The position numbers and the translations under genes are program-made. From the NCBI RefSeq assembly GCF_020686965.1, contig NZ_JAJEPS010000002.1, forward strand, positions 243,846-307,845: DNA of 64,000 nt. Direction: 5' to 3'. Positions 63,842-64,000 of this stretch are shown here, one piece after another; the first letter of the stretch is position 1, and each line of letters starts with the position of its first letter. The notes below the pieces were generated by a model that was not told the origin of the DNA, ran no database searches, and was given only the letters and a program-made list of their open reading frames with translations. Source of the DNA: Hominiventricola filiformis. GTDB lineage: Bacteria > Bacillota > Clostridia > Lachnospirales > Lachnospiraceae.

Positions 63842-64000
63842 TTAAAAAAAGAGGGGCCCTTCATTGCGGGCATGATAGTGGATGGCATCCATAAATACGA
63901 CAGCATACACTTCTTCCAACGGGCGTTCCTGCCATTCTTTTACAATAGGCAGGATTTTGTCTGTGATCCGGCTGATTGTACTGTCGGAAATATCAATATC
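63842..64000 (-). pseudogene. IS256-family transposase fragment (runs off the window)
   Basis: On the minus strand the last 53 codons of the window read ISDSTISRITDKILPIVKEW, then ERPLEEVYAVVFMDAIHYHA and end RNEGPLFF-stop. The DAIHYHAR stretch with its aspartate is the classic IS256/Mutator transposase core. Family members continue for about 200 more residues after this point, so the 3' part has been lost, apparently at the ISL3 junction. The 5' part is outside the window. Confidence 0.82.

Noticed and set aside
1..64000. tRNA or rRNA genes, CRISPR arrays, replication origin
   Set aside because: No cloverleaf, rRNA or repeat-spacer pattern was noticed on reading; a tRNAscan or Rfam search would settle it.

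Overview
The window looks like chromosomal DNA of a gut-type Firmicute, most likely a Lachnospiraceae relative. The basis is the promoter and Shine-Dalgarno style, the protein families (EpsG, DUF6492, a choline-binding lysozyme, a DUF5722-like protein) and the IS remnants. No rRNA or tRNA was seen, so the genus is not fixed. Almost all of it is a surface-glycan locus of about 61 kb, mostly on the minus strand, followed by about 2.7 kb of decayed mobile DNA.

Region 1 (25.1 kb down to 1, minus strand; at least two transcription units, promoters near 25.1 and 20.8 kb) makes unusual amino sugars. PglF/PglE/PglC-like enzymes (17.1-20.7 kb) supply a 4-amino-4,6-dideoxy-HexNAc and load a sugar phosphate on undecaprenyl phosphate. 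WbpA-, WbpB-, WbpE- and WbpI/WecB-like enzymes form a nearly full UDP-2,3-diamino-uronic acid pathway. Where WbpD would be expected there is an LpxD-like hexapeptide acyltransferase, directly followed by an amino-acid adenylating ligase, a PLP fold-III decarboxylase and a free carrier protein. My main hypothesis is that an ACP-bound, decarboxylated aminoacyl group replaces the acetyl group on the sugar. A second fold-III decarboxylase is paired with an ATP-grasp ligase (14.9-17.1 kb).

Region 2 (25.1-35.1 kb) holds a plus-strand GT11/GT4 cassette with its own promoter and terminator. It faces a minus-strand operon led by glmS, with a Wzy-like protein, two Wzx-like flippases and glycosyltransferases.

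Region 3 (35.1-43.4 kb) has a deleted AAA-ATPase/nuclease pseudogene, glf, and two divergent secreted proteins with long choline-binding-type repeats: one with a GH25 lysozyme domain, the other with a DUF5722-like putative glycosidase domain.

Region 4 (43.5-61.2 kb, minus strand) begins with a WbaP/CpsE-type transferase and a Wzz-type protein. It continues behind a second promoter and a hairpin-T-tract attenuator with glycosyltransferases, Wzy, Wzx, a LicD plus IspD/TarI-like plus SDR trio (polyol-phosphate?), a frameshifted acyltransferase-3 gene, and a phosphocholine set (LicD, LicC-LicA fusion, second LicC, BCCT transporter). Phosphocholine made here is the likely anchor for the repeat proteins of region 3.

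Region 5 (61.35-64 kb) contains a frameshifted pRiA4b ORF-3-like gene, a small coiled-coil gene, a broken ISL3-family transposase and the end of an IS256-family transposase. Together the locus carries two initiating transferases, three flippases and two to three polymerase-like proteins, so more than one glycan is probably assembled.
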